From NCBI RefSeq assembly GCF_000382405.1, contig NZ_KB908258.1:248001-312000 (forward strand): a DNA stretch of 64,000 bases. The letters run 5' to 3'. The position numbers and the translations under genes were made by a program. Of the stretch, positions 44,911-53,365 are shown one piece after another. Source of the DNA: Mycobacterium sp. 141. Its GTDB lineage: Bacteria; Actinomycetota; Actinomycetes; Mycobacteriales; Mycobacteriaceae. The notes under the pieces were generated by a model, which was not told where the DNA came from, searched no databases, and saw only the letters and a list, made by a program, of their open reading frames with translations. Every line of letters starts with the position of its first letter. Positions within the stretch are counted from its first letter, which is position 1.

Positions 44911-45803
44911 GCCAGTCCCCTCACTGTTCGTGCGGGCGCCCGCACTCCCCGGATCGACGCGACCATTTCCAGCACGCGCCGAGTGGGCCCGACCTCGTGC
45001 ACCCGGAACATCGCTGCACCATCTGCGGCGGCCAATGCCGTCGCGGCGAGGGTGCCTTCCAGGCGCTCGGTCACGTCCACACCCAGAGTCTCCCCGATGA
45101 AATCCTTGTTGCTCAGGGCCATCAGCACCGGCCATCCGGTCTTAACAAGATCTTTTACGTGGCGCAACAAACTAAGGCCGTGGTAAGTGTTTTTGCCGAA
45201 ATCGTGGGTCGGATCGATGAGGATCCGGTCCCGAAGGACCCCGGCGGCCACCGCATTGTCGGCGGCCGCGGTCACGTCGGCGATGACGTCGTCGACCACG
45301 CCGCGCTCGGTGATGCCGTAGTTGACGCGGAACGGCCGGGTACGCGGCACCGCGCCGCCGGTGTGCGAGCACACCAGACCGGCCCCGAACTCGGCAGCCA
45401 CCTCTGGAAGCCCCGGATCGGCGCCGGCCCAGGTGTCGTTGATCACGTCGGCACCGACCGCACAGGCCTGTTTGGCCACCGTCGAGCGCCAAGTGTCGAC
45501 GCTGATCAGCTGGTCCGGGTAGGTCGACCGCAACCATTCGATGAACGGCACGACGCGGGCGATCTCCTCGTCCGAATCAACCGGGCCGCCTGGACCCGCT
45601 TTGACTCCGCCGACGTCGATCACATCGGCGCCCTCGGCGATCACCCGATGCGCCGCGGCCTTGGCTGCCTCGTCGGTGAACGTCGCACCGCGGTCGTAGA
45701 ACGAGTCCGGGGTGCGGTTGACGATCGCCATGATCAGTGCGCGGTCAGGGGCCACCGGGCGACCGCAGAAGGTCCGCCCGGGGGGCCCTGACGTCGTCGA
45801 CAC
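44907..45803 (-). CDS. folP2: Dihydropteroate synthase paralogue FolP2
   Basis: A 298-residue TIM-barrel protein of the DHPS family. The start is GTG 45803, weakly marked, just before the conserved CGRPVAPDRALIMAIVNRTP. Signatures are MAIVNRTPDSFYDRGATF, ADVIDVGGVKAGPG, VSVDTWRSTVAKQA and LIDPTHDFGKNTYHGL. Mycobacterial FolP2 does not rescue DHPS function in published work on close relatives and its real reaction is unknown; its operon with gpgS hints at a role linked to methylglucose lipopolysaccharide or cofactor supply. Confidence 0.93.
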   Translation of the reverse strand: MSTTSGPPGRTFCGRPVAPDRALIMAIVNRTPDSFYDRGATFTDEAAKAAAHRVIAEGADVIDVGGVKAGPGGPVDSDEEIARVVPFIEWLRSTYPDQLISVDTWRSTVAKQACAVGADVINDTWAGADPGLPEVAAEFGAGLVCSHTGGAVPRTRPFRVNYGITERGVVDDVIADVTAAADNAVAAGVLRDRILIDPTHDFGKNTYHGLSLLRHVKDLVKTGWPVLMALSNKDFIGETLGVDVTERLEGTLAATALAAADGAAMFRVHEVGPTRRVLEMVASIRGVRAPARTVRGLA

Positions 45804-45874
45804 GCCATCCAGGCTATCGTCGTGCGATTTCCGGTCACCCGGGTCGCTTGCGCGACCGCCGGTCCGTCGCGCGG

Positions 45875-46429
45875 CTACGGGGCGCAGGCCGCCAGCGCGG
45901 CGTCGACCTCGTCGACCACCAGCAGCCGGTTCAGGGCCCCCTCGGGCACGTAACCCGTGTCCACGAGGCCGTGCAGCCACGTCAGTAGACCGTCGTAGTG
46001 CCCGAACGGGTCGAGCAGCACCAGCGGCTTGTCATGCATGCCCAGGTAGCCCGCGGTCCAGGCCTCGAAGAACTCCTCCAGGGTGCCGATACCGCCGGGC
46101 AGCGCGATGAACGCGTCGGAGCGGTCCTCCATCACCTTCTTACGTTCGCGCATCGTGTCGGTGACGATGAGCTCAGTGGCGTCGATATCGGCGAGTTCGC
46201 GGTGCACCAGGGCCTTGGGGATGACTCCGACGGTGTGACCGGCGCCAGAGCGCGCAGCCCGGGCCACCGCACCCATCGCCGAGACGTTCCCGCCGCCGGA
46301 GACCAGCGCCCAGCCGCGCTTCGCGATCGCCAAGCCCAGCTGGCTCGCCAGCGCCAACAACTCGGGGTGGGAGGGCCCCGACGCGCAATACACACATACC
46401 GCCCATTGGCGGTCAACTTCACCGGACAC
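45875..46429 (-). CDS. log: LOG-family nucleoside 5'-monophosphate phosphoribohydrolase
   Basis: About 184 residues starting at GTG 46429 (GTG 46435 is in frame too). The Rossmann-like fold carries CVYCASGPSHPELL, ALVSGGGNVSAMGAVA, the family motif ALPGGIGTLEEFFEAW and EDRSDAFIALPGG. LOG enzymes release the free base cytokinin from N6-substituted AMP; Rv1205 of M. tuberculosis does this and is a target of the Pup-proteasome. It is the first gene of the folP2-gpgS string (71-base gap) and divergent from the STAND ATPase gene. Confidence 0.93.
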   Translation of the reverse strand: MSGEVDRQWAVCVYCASGPSHPELLALASQLGLAIAKRGWALVSGGGNVSAMGAVARAARSGAGHTVGVIPKALVHRELADIDATELIVTDTMRERKKVMEDRSDAFIALPGGIGTLEEFFEAWTAGYLGMHDKPLVLLDPFGHYDGLLTWLHGLVDTGYVPEGALNRLLVVDEVDAALAACAP

Positions 46430-46505
46430 GTACACAACGTAAGGGTTCGGCGTGAACAACGGATTTCCGGCCGGGTGCGATCGCTGCGCCCATAAGATCC
46501 CGTAG

Positions 46506-48578
46506 GTGGCTGTCGACTGGGTGATCACCCCGCGCGACCGCGCTCTTGACGGCCTCGAGGCCGGCTTGCGCGACCGGTCCGGCGCTGTCCTGATCGGGCC
46601 GGACGGGGTCGGGAAGACCTCCCTGGCCCGCTCCGCCGCCGAGCAGCACGGTGCCGACTATCGCCGGGTGGCGTGGGTGACGGGCACCGAATCTGCCGCG
46701 AGCATTCCGTTCGCGGCGGTGGACCATCTGATCGAAGTGCCCGTGGTCGGTAAGACCGCCGAGGTGCTGCGGGCGGCCCGCCGATCACTGGGCACCTGCC
46801 TACTGCTGGTGGTCGACGACGCCCATCTGCTGGATCCGCTTTCGGCGGCGCTCGTCTACCAGCTGGCCGTCAGCGGTGCGGCCAAGCTGATCGCCACCGC
46901 GGCGGAGGAAGGGCCCCAGGAGGTCACCGCGCTGTGGCGGGACGGACTGGTCAACAGGGTCGAGGTGGCGCCCGCCGGTCACGACGATGCGCGGCTGGCC
47001 GAACAGGTGGCAACATTCATTGCCGATCTGCCCGGCGACGCGCTGCGCACCCTGCGGTATCTGGCCGTGCATGATCCCCTGCCGCTGGCCGTCCTGGTCC
47101 CATTGACCGGCGCCGACGCCATCGAGCAGGCCCGTCAGTACGGCGCGGTCCGCATCGAGAACACCATGGTGGGCTGCGCGCACCCGCTGTTCCGCGACGC
47201 GGTCCGGGCATCGGTGGGTGGCCCCGCATTACGTCGGCTGCGCACGGCGCTGGTCGAGCGCATGCTGGCGACTCCCGGTTGCGGCGTGGTGGACCAGTTG
47301 CGTGTCGCAGTTCTGGCCGTCGACAGCGACCGTCCGCAGCCGCCGCTCGAGGTGGCGGCCGCGGCAGCCACCGCACTGCGGCTGGGCGACCTGAACCTGG
47401 CCGAGCATCTGGGCCGGACCTCGCTCGCCGCCGGCTTCGAGGCCCGGTTGACGCTGGCCTACGCGTTGGCCTGGCAGGGACGCGGACGCGAGGCCGACGA
47501 GGTGCTGACTGCCGTGGACCCCGCCGAGCTCACCGATGCCCAGCTGATGGCGTGGGCGTTGCCGCGGGCAGCCAATCAGTTCTGGATGCTCTCCGAGCCG
47601 GAACGGGCCACCGCCTTTCTGCGGACCACCCGGGAACGGGTGAGCACGCCGCAAGCCCAAACCACCTTGGACGCCCTTTCGGCCACTTTCACGATGAATG
47701 CCGGTGCTCCACAACGCGCCTTGTCACTGGCCGAAGAAGTGCTGGGCAGTGCAGCGGCCGACGACACCGCTGTCGGGTGGGCCGCGTCCGCGGCGGCGCT
47801 CAGCTGTGCGCGGCTGGGCCGTTTCGACGACGTCGACCCGATGGCGCAGCGCGCCCTTGATGCCGGGCATCCCGGGTTGCTGCGGTTCACCAGCGGGTTC
47901 GGGCAGACGACCGCACTGCTGCTCACCGGCCAACTGAACCGAGCCCAGGAGATGGCGCAGCAGCTGACCGATTTCGCGCAGTTGCAGCAGCCGGGCCGGG
48001 CCATCGGCGAGGTGCTGATGTCCGATGTGCTGCTGGTTCGCGGATCTCTGCAAGCGGTGTCCCTCCTGCGCCGCGCTACCGCCAATTTGACGCCGACCGG
48101 ATACTCCTGGGGACCCCTGGCGTGGATGTTGTTGGCACAGGCGCTCGGGCAGCACGGGATGCCGATGGAGGCGGCAAAGGCGTTGTCCCGGGCAGAATCC
48201 CGGCACGGACTGAAATCCATGCTGTTCGCACCCGAACTGGGACTGGCCCGGGCATGGACGTGTCATGCCCGCAAGGACAGGGCGGGTGCCATCGCCGCCG
48301 CGCGCGACGCCGCCGAGGCCGCCGAACGCGGCGGCCAGACTGCGGTGGCGTTGCGCGCGCTGCACGATGCTGTGCGCCTGGGTGACACCCAGGCTGTCGA
48401 CAACCTGACCCGGCTCGGGTTGGACTGCGTGTTCAGCAGGATCACCATGGACCACGCGCGTGCCATCGCCGCTGACGATATCCTTGCGCTGCACGATGTT
48501 TCGCTGCGATATCACGACCTCGGGATGTCGGCAGCCGCCAACGACGCTGCCCGCCAAGCCATTGCGGATCGGCCGTAG
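46506..48578 (+). CDS. STAND/AAA-type ATPase with TPR-like repeats, no HTH (Rv1204c-like)
   Basis: A 690-residue cytosolic protein starting at GTG 46506. Walker A GPDGVGKTS is at 31-39, Walker B LLLVVDDAHLLD at about 99-110, followed by an AAA-type lid with ARLAEQVATFIADLPGDALR. From about 290 on come repeated helical pairs rich in Ala and Leu, TPR-like (LADE, AYALAWQGRGREADEVLTAV; ALSLAEEVLGSAAADD). This is the layout of LuxR/MalT-like regulators, but the C-terminus (AANDAARQAIADRP) has no helix-turn-helix, so it may sense and signal by protein contacts. The function is unknown. Confidence 0.88.
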   Translation: MAVDWVITPRDRALDGLEAGLRDRSGAVLIGPDGVGKTSLARSAAEQHGADYRRVAWVTGTESAASIPFAAVDHLIEVPVVGKTAEVLRAARRSLGTCLLLVVDDAHLLDPLSAALVYQLAVSGAAKLIATAAEEGPQEVTALWRDGLVNRVEVAPAGHDDARLAEQVATFIADLPGDALRTLRYLAVHDPLPLAVLVPLTGADAIEQARQYGAVRIENTMVGCAHPLFRDAVRASVGGPALRRLRTALVERMLATPGCGVVDQLRVAVLAVDSDRPQPPLEVAAAAATALRLGDLNLAEHLGRTSLAAGFEARLTLAYALAWQGRGREADEVLTAVDPAELTDAQLMAWALPRAANQFWMLSEPERATAFLRTTRERVSTPQAQTTLDALSATFTMNAGAPQRALSLAEEVLGSAAADDTAVGWAASAAALSCARLGRFDDVDPMAQRALDAGHPGLLRFTSGFGQTTALLLTGQLNRAQEMAQQLTDFAQLQQPGRAIGEVLMSDVLLVRGSLQAVSLLRRATANLTPTGYSWGPLAWMLLAQALGQHGMPMEAAKALSRAESRHGLKSMLFAPELGLARAWTCHARKDRAGAIAAARDAAEAAERGGQTAVALRALHDAVRLGDTQAVDNLTRLGLDCVFSRITMDHARAIAADDILALHDVSLRYHDLGMSAAANDAARQAIADRP

Positions 48579-48614
48579 AATCGGTAGCCGGTACGCACGA
48601 TCCGAAGGACCGAG

Positions 48615-48971
48615 ATGACACAGTTCAACGCAGACGTCAGCGCTGTGGCTGGTCTGGGCCAACAACTCGATGACGTCAGCTCGTCGGCACGCAATGTGCT
48701 CGATGGCGCGGCGGGCAGTGTGTCCAACAGCCACGGCGCCATCGGATTTCCGATGCAGAAATCGTTCGAAGCCATGCAGACGTCACGTAGCGCGGCCGTC
48801 GGCGCCACCCAGGCCGCCTCCGCCGAGCTCGGCGCTCTGCTCCGGCAGGCCGCCCAGGCCTACCAGCGCGGCGATACCGCAGCCGCCGATCGTCTGAAGG
48901 CCCGGGCGGCCGAGCTGGAAGCATCGGGCGATCAAGGCAGTTCGCCTACCGGGCCGACCGGTCACAGGTGA
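48615..48971 (+). CDS. EspC-like (DUF2580) ESX-type secreted protein, orphan
   Basis: A 118-residue protein of the WXG100-like helical hairpin type without a WXG. Two helical parts (about 4-35 and 45-85) surround a loop, ending in the type VII secretion signal YxxxD at residues 83-87 (YQRGD) within AAQAYQRGDTAAADRL. The Asn/Gln- and Ala/Ser-rich composition and length match the EspC/DUF2580 family. It follows the STAND ATPase by 36 bases and AAGGA precedes the ATG. No ESX structural gene lies in the window, so it would be exported by a system encoded elsewhere. Confidence 0.87.
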   Translation: MTQFNADVSAVAGLGQQLDDVSSSARNVLDGAAGSVSNSHGAIGFPMQKSFEAMQTSRSAAVGATQAASAELGALLRQAAQAYQRGDTAAADRLKARAAELEASGDQGSSPTGPTGHR

Positions 48972-48973
48972 CT

Positions 48974-50581
48974 TCACACGGTACTCAATTCCCCGTCAGC
49001 GAGGCGCAACCAGCGGTCCACGTCGATGGTCTTGAGGAACCGTTCGTCGTGGCTGACCACCACGAATGCGCCCCGGTAGGCGGTCAGCGCCGATTCCAGC
49101 TGCCCGACGCTCACCAGATCGAGGTTGTTGGTGGGCTCGTCGAGCAACAGAAGCTGCGGTGTGGGTTCGGCGTAGAGCACGCATGCCAGCGTCGCTCTCA
49201 GCCGCTCCCCGCCGGACAGCACACCGACGGGTAGGTCGACCCGGTCACCACGAAACAGGAACTGCGCCAACAGATGCATCCTGCGGGTGTGGGACAGGCT
49301 GGGCGCCGCCGCGGCAAGGCTCTGGGCCACGGTCCGCTGGGGATCGAGCAGATCGAGCCGCTGCGACAGGTAAGCGATCCGGCCGTCGGCCCGCTGCACC
49401 GTCCCGGCGTCCGGCTGCGTCCCGTCGACGATCCGCAGCAACGTCGACTTACCCGCGCCGTTGGGTCCCGTCAGCCCAATGCGCTCCGGCCCGCGTATCG
49501 CCAGATCGATTCCATTGCCGGCAAACAACTTCCGGTCATCGCGCTGCACCTGCAGGCCGTGGGCCGCGAACAGCGTGCGCCCGGCGGGTACTGCCGTGGC
49601 GGGTAGGTCGAGGACGATCACCTTGTCGTCCCGCAGTGCCCGTTCGGCATTGTCCAACCGCGCTTTCGCATCGTCCACGCGACGGGCGTGCACCTCGTCG
49701 GAGCGGGCCGAGGATTCCTGGGCATCGCGCTTGAGTTTGCCCGCAACGATTTTCGGCAGTCCGGCGTCCTTGACGTTGCGTGCCGCGTTGCCGGCTCGGC
49801 GTGCCGAGCGTTCCCTAGCCTGCTGCATCTGACGCTTCTCGCGCTTGAGTTGTTGCTCGGCGCTGCGGATGTTGCTCTCAGCGTGCTCTCGGGCCCCTTG
49901 GACCGTCTCCTGATAAGCGGTGAAATTGCCGCCGTAGAACACGATGCCGCCACGGTACAGCTCGGCGATCTGGTCCATGCGGTCCAGCAGCACACGGTCG
50001 TGGCTGACCAGCAGCAACGTGCCGCCGAAATCGTCGAGAGCAGCGTAAAAGCGTTGGCGCGCATCGATATCCAGGTTGTTGGTGGGCTCGTCGAGCAGCA
50101 GCACGTCGGGCCGTTTCATCAGTTCGGCGGCCAGTCCCAGCGTCACCACCTCTCCGCCGGAGAGCGAGCCCAGCGGGCGGTCCAACGCCACACCTTCCAA
50201 CCCGAGCCGGTCCAGCTGAGCCCGGGAACGCTCCTCGACGTCCCAGTCCTCGCCGATCGCGGTGAACACCGACTCACCGGCGTCACCGCCCGCCAGTGCG
50301 GCCAGCGCGTCGAGCACCGGCGCAACCCCCAGCACGTGCGCGACAGTCAGGTCGGCGACGAACGGCAGGGTCTGGGCCAGATAACCGACGGTGCCGGCCA
50401 CCGTCACCGATCCCGCCGAAGGCCGGTATTCACCGGCGATCAGTTTGAGCAGTGTGCTCTTACCGGCGCCGTTGGGCGCGACGAGTCCGGTGCGGCCGGA
50501 GCCGATGGTGAATGACAGATCCGAGAACAGCTCGGTGTGATCGGGCCACGCGAATGACAAGTGGGAAAAGACAATAGACAT
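48974..50581 (-). CDS. ABC-F family ATPase, ribosome protection or translation factor type
   Basis: A 535-residue soluble protein with two ATPase domains and no membrane segment. ATG 50581 has GGAG 7 bases upstream. Site 1 has Walker A APNGAGKST (about 36-44), signature SLSGGEVVTLG and Walker B LLLDEPTNNLDID; site 2 has TGPNGAGKST and VLSGGERLRA. Between them lies a charged P-site tRNA interaction motif linker (QLKREKRQMQQARERSARRA). This is the domain order of antibiotic-resistance ABC-F proteins, which dislodge drugs from ribosomes. The leader contains a uORF and start-codon stem, typical of induced resistance genes. Confidence 0.93.
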   Translation of the reverse strand: MSIVFSHLSFAWPDHTELFSDLSFTIGSGRTGLVAPNGAGKSTLLKLIAGEYRPSAGSVTVAGTVGYLAQTLPFVADLTVAHVLGVAPVLDALAALAGGDAGESVFTAIGEDWDVEERSRAQLDRLGLEGVALDRPLGSLSGGEVVTLGLAAELMKRPDVLLLDEPTNNLDIDARQRFYAALDDFGGTLLLVSHDRVLLDRMDQIAELYRGGIVFYGGNFTAYQETVQGAREHAESNIRSAEQQLKREKRQMQQARERSARRAGNAARNVKDAGLPKIVAGKLKRDAQESSARSDEVHARRVDDAKARLDNAERALRDDKVIVLDLPATAVPAGRTLFAAHGLQVQRDDRKLFAGNGIDLAIRGPERIGLTGPNGAGKSTLLRIVDGTQPDAGTVQRADGRIAYLSQRLDLLDPQRTVAQSLAAAAPSLSHTRRMHLLAQFLFRGDRVDLPVGVLSGGERLRATLACVLYAEPTPQLLLLDEPTNNLDLVSVGQLESALTAYRGAFVVVSHDERFLKTIDVDRWLRLADGELSTV

Positions 50582-50654
50582 GCTGGAACTCCATGTGATC
50601 AGGAACGAATCGACTCTCGGGTTCACCCGGAAATGTCGTCGTCTCCCAGCATGT
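50578..50654 (-). promoter_or_regulatory. Leader stem that buries the ABC-F start codon
   Basis: On the mRNA strand ACATGCTGG (50654-50646) is exactly complementary to CCAGCATGT (50586-50578), extendable to 11 pairs with one G-U and one A-U. The 3' arm contains the ABC-F AUG (50581-50579) and its GGAG lies just inside the loop. The 5' arm contains the AUG of a nine-codon uORF. Confidence 0.7.
50623..50652 (-). CDS. Nine-codon upstream ORF (leader peptide candidate), too short for ORF lists
   Basis: ATG 50652 reads M-L-G-D-D-D-I-S-G and stops at 50623-50625, 41 bases before the ABC-F start. Its AUG is in the 5' arm of the stem described at 50578-50654, so ribosomes on or stalled within it would keep the ABC-F start free. 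A weak GAGG lies 12 bases upstream of the ATG. Inference only. Confidence 0.4.
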   Translation of the reverse strand: MLGDDDISG

Positions 50655-50723
50655 TTTCGGCCCACCTCGGTCGACAGCAGTTACGAACCCCACAGTACTC
50701 AGGGACGCAACCAATTATCTCGT

Positions 50724-51089
50724 TCAGGAGTGGCCGCGGAGCCGATCCAGCTGTCGCCGTTCACGTTTGGTGGGGCGGCCGGCTCCCCGAGCACGGACCG
50801 GCACGGCGGCAACGGCCTCCTTGGGCGGAGGCAGCGGGCTGCGGTCGATCAGGCATTCCGACGCGACCGCAGCGCCGACCCGTTTGGCGATCGGACGCAG
50901 AACCTCCACGATGCGCTCGCGTCCGTCGAGCCGCACCCGGACCTCGTCGCCCGGCCCCACGAGCTGCGCCGCTTTGGCGGTGACGTCGTTGACGCGGACG
51001 TGTCCGGCTCGGCACGCGGCCGCTGCCGCGGACCGGGTCTTGGTGATCCGTACGGCCCAGATCCAGCTGTCTACGCGAACGCTGCTCAT
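50724..51089 (-). CDS. S4-domain RNA-binding protein, Hsp15/RqcP-like
   Basis: A 121-residue protein. The first about 65 residues form an S4 domain ([20 protein letters not shown] ... [25 protein letters not shown]) with a basic C-terminal part ([18 protein letters not shown]). In family members this binds the 50S subunit with stalled peptidyl-tRNA and supports ribosome rescue. ATG 51089 overlaps the dapE stop (ATGA), so it is read with dapE. It lies between dapE and the ABC-F gene, giving a small cluster of ribosome-linked genes. Confidence 0.92.
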   Translation of the reverse strand: MSSVRVDSWIWAVRITKTRSAAAAACRAGHVRVNDVTAKAAQLVGPGDEVRVRLDGRERIVEVLRPIAKRVGAAVASECLIDRSPLPPPKEAVAAVPVRARGAGRPTKRERRQLDRLRGHS

Positions 51090-52189
51090 CGGCTGGTCAG
51101 ATAACGGCGCAGCATGTCGGTAACCGCGGTGATCTGCGCAGTCTCGACTCGCTCGTCGACCTTGTGCGCCAGATTCGGATCGCCCGGCCCGTAGTTGACC
51201 GCGGGAATGCCCATCGCCGCGAACCGGGACACGTCTGTCCAGCCGTACTTCGCCCGCACTGCTCCCCCGGCCGCGGCCACCAGCGCCGCTGCGGCGGGCT
51301 TCGTCAGGCCCGGCAGGGCCCCGGCCGCCGCATCGGTCAGCTCGATCGACACGTCGAGCCCGTCGAACACCTCGCGTACGTGGGCGAAGGCCTGTTCCAC
51401 GCTGCGATCGGGGGCGAACCGGAAGTTGACCGTCACCGAGGCGGCGTCCGGGATCACGTTGCCGGCGATCCCGCCGTCGATCCGGACCGCCGAAAGTCCT
51501 TCGCGGTACACGCAGCCGTCGATGTCGACGCTGCGGGCCCGATAGGCGCCCAATCGGTCCAGTACCGCACCCAGCTTGTGAATGGCGTTGTCCCCCAACC
51601 ACGACCGCGCGGAATGGGCGCGCGTGCCGGCGGTGCTGAGGACGACGCGGATGGTGCCCTGGCAGCCGGCTTCGATATAGCCGCCCGACGGCTCCCCGAG
51701 GATCGCGACATCTGCGGACAGCCATTCGGGCAACTCGCGTTCGATACGTCCCAGGCCGTTGGCACTCGCCTCGATCTCCTCGCAGTCGTACATGACCAGG
51801 GTGATGTCGTGGGCCGGCTCGGCGATGGTGGCGGCCAGGTGCAGGAAGACCGCGTCGCCCGATTTCATGTCGGACGTACCGCAGCCGTACATCTCGCCAC
51901 CCACCAAGCGGCTGGGCAGGTTGTCCGCTGCGGGCACGGTGTCGATGTGGCCGGCCAGCATCACCCGCGACGGCAGGCCCAGGTGCGTGCGGGCCAGCAC
52001 AGCGTCACCGCTGCGGATGACCTCGAAGGACGGGGCCTGGCCGCGCAGCGCGGCCTCGATCTCGTCGGCGATGTGCTGCTCGTGCCGGGACTCGCTGGGG
52101 ATGTCCACCAGCGCGGCGGTCAGTGCGATCGGATCGGCACGCAGATCCAGCGATGAGCCGCTTGCGTGAAGAGCCGAAGAGTGCGCCAC
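51086..52189 (-). CDS. dapE: Succinyl-diaminopimelate desuccinylase
   Basis: About 367 residues, an M20 zinc peptidase-fold enzyme that removes succinate from N-succinyl-LL-diaminopimelate in lysine and peptidoglycan synthesis. GTG 52189 is the best start, some 13 residues before the conserved [14 protein letters not shown]. Metal ligands appear in [38 protein letters not shown], the catalytic MYDCEEIE and AILGEPSGG. It overlaps the S4 gene. Divergent from dapD across only 34 bases, where two partly overlapping promoters must lie. Confidence 0.95.
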   Translation of the reverse strand: MAHSSALHASGSSLDLRADPIALTAALVDIPSESRHEQHIADEIEAALRGQAPSFEVIRSGDAVLARTHLGLPSRVMLAGHIDTVPAADNLPSRLVGGEMYGCGTSDMKSGDAVFLHLAATIAEPAHDITLVMYDCEEIEASANGLGRIERELPEWLSADVAILGEPSGGYIEAGCQGTIRVVLSTAGTRAHSARSWLGDNAIHKLGAVLDRLGAYRARSVDIDGCVYREGLSAVRIDGGIAGNVIPDAASVTVNFRFAPDRSVEQAFAHVREVFDGLDVSIELTDAAAGALPGLTKPAAAALVAAAGGAVRAKYGWTDVSRFAAMGIPAVNYGPGDPNLAHKVDERVETAQITAVTDMLRRYLTSR

Positions 52190-52223
52190 AGTCCTCGAGG
52201 CTAGTCCAGTACCGTGTAGCTCC

Positions 52224-53168
52224 GTGACTGCCGCATCTGGCGTCGGCCTGGCCACCATCGCCGCCGACGGAACCATCCTGGACACCTGGTTTCCCTCGCC
52301 CGAGCTGACTGCCGCCGGTGAGGCCGGCACCGTGCAGCTGACCGGTGCCGACGTGCCGGCCGAGTTCGAGGGCCTGACCGGCACCGACGCCGACCGCGGG
52401 GTCGACGTGGTGGCCGTCCGCACGACGATCGCCGACCTGGCCGACAAGCCGGCCGACACCCACGACGTCTACCTGCGGCTGCACCTGCTCTCGCACCGGC
52501 TGATCAAACCGCACGAGGCCAACCTCGACGGCGTCTTCGGCCTGCTGGCCAACGTGGTGTGGACCAACTTCGGCCCGTGTGCCGTGGAAGGCTTCGAGAC
52601 CGTCCGGGCCCGGTTGCGTCGTCGCGGCGCGGTGACCGTCTACGGCGTGGACAAGTTCCCGCGGATGGTCGACTACGTGACCCCGGCCGGCGTACGCATC
52701 GCCGACGCCGATCGTGTCCGGCTCGGCGCTCACCTCGCCTCGGGCACCACGGTCATGCACGAAGGCTTCGTGAACTTCAACGCCGGCACGCTGGGCACCT
52801 CGATGGTCGAAGGCCGCATCTCGGCCGGTGTCGTCGTGGACGACGGCTCCGACATCGGTGGTGGCGCCTCGATCATGGGCACCCTCTCCGGTGGCGGCAA
52901 AGAGGTCATCTCGGTCGGCAAGCGTTGCCTGCTGGGCGCCAACGCCGGGCTGGGCATCTCACTGGGCGACGACTGCGTCATCGAGGCCGGCCTCTACGTC
53001 ACCGGTGGCACAAAAGTCACGGCGGCCGACGGCCAGACCATCAAGGCCAAGGAACTCTCAGGCGCGAACAACCTGCTGTTCCGGCGCAATTCGCTGTCCG
53101 GCGCGGTCGAGGTCGTCAAGCGCGACGGCACCGGCATCACGCTGAACGAGGCGCTGCACGCCAACTGA
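52224..53168 (+). CDS. dapD: 2,3,4,5-tetrahydropyridine-2,6-dicarboxylate N-succinyltransferase
   Basis: A 314-residue lysine/mDAP pathway enzyme using succinyl-CoA, starting at GTG 52224. The actinobacterial form has a large N-terminal domain (about 1-150) then a left-handed beta-helix of hexapeptide repeats ([60 protein letters not shown]) and a C-terminal strand region. Its product feeds DapC, encoded partly at the right end, and then DapE opposite. No Shine-Dalgarno is obvious, so the mRNA is probably leaderless. Confidence 0.96.
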   Translation: MTAASGVGLATIAADGTILDTWFPSPELTAAGEAGTVQLTGADVPAEFEGLTGTDADRGVDVVAVRTTIADLADKPADTHDVYLRLHLLSHRLIKPHEANLDGVFGLLANVVWTNFGPCAVEGFETVRARLRRRGAVTVYGVDKFPRMVDYVTPAGVRIADADRVRLGAHLASGTTVMHEGFVNFNAGTLGTSMVEGRISAGVVVDDGSDIGGGASIMGTLSGGGKEVISVGKRCLLGANAGLGISLGDDCVIEAGLYVTGGTKVTAADGQTIKAKELSGANNLLFRRNSLSGAVEVVKRDGTGITLNEALHAN

Positions 53169-53209
53169 CCCCGGCCGCCGAACGGCCTGCGGCCCGGACC
53201 TTAGCGTCC

Positions 53210-53229
53210 TATGCTCATATGCATGAGTA
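53210..53229 (+). promoter_or_regulatory. Likely -10 box and metal-regulator-type dyad over the metallothionein start
   Basis: TATGCT (53210-53215) fits a -10 element and would start the transcript at about 53222-53223, on the ATG. The dyad CTCAT-ATGC-ATGAG (53214-53227) covers the stretch from -10 to start codon, where an ArsR/SmtB-type repressor could bind. No -35 box is clear. Confidence 0.45.
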
Positions 53230-53324
53230 GCGATACGAACACCGAATCCACGGGCTGCGGCAACCCGGACTGTACATGTGAAAACTGCAACTGCGGGTCC
53301 GACTGCAGCTGCGGAACCAAGTAG
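53223..53324 (+). CDS. Metallothionein-like cysteine-rich microprotein, 33 residues
   Basis: ATG 53223 to TAG 53322-53324. After a polar ten-residue start (MSSDTNTEST) come seven cysteines in 19 residues: Cys12, 17, 19, 22, 24, 28 and 30, in CxC and CxxC spacings (GCGNPDCTCENCNCGSDCSC), ending GTK. No hydrophobic residue occurs in the Cys core, so only metal thiolate clusters could fold it, as in short fungal copper metallothioneins. Ser, Asp and Asn dominate. The upstream ATG 53211 is in frame (MLIC) but less likely. It lies alone between dapD and the alpha-galactosidase gene. Expected to bind Cu(I) or Zn(II) in the cytosol. Confidence 0.8.
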   Translation: MSSDTNTESTGCGNPDCTCENCNCGSDCSCGTK

Positions 53325-53365
53325 CGCAAACCCGTAGTCGCGCCGAACGTGAACAAGATGGCGAA

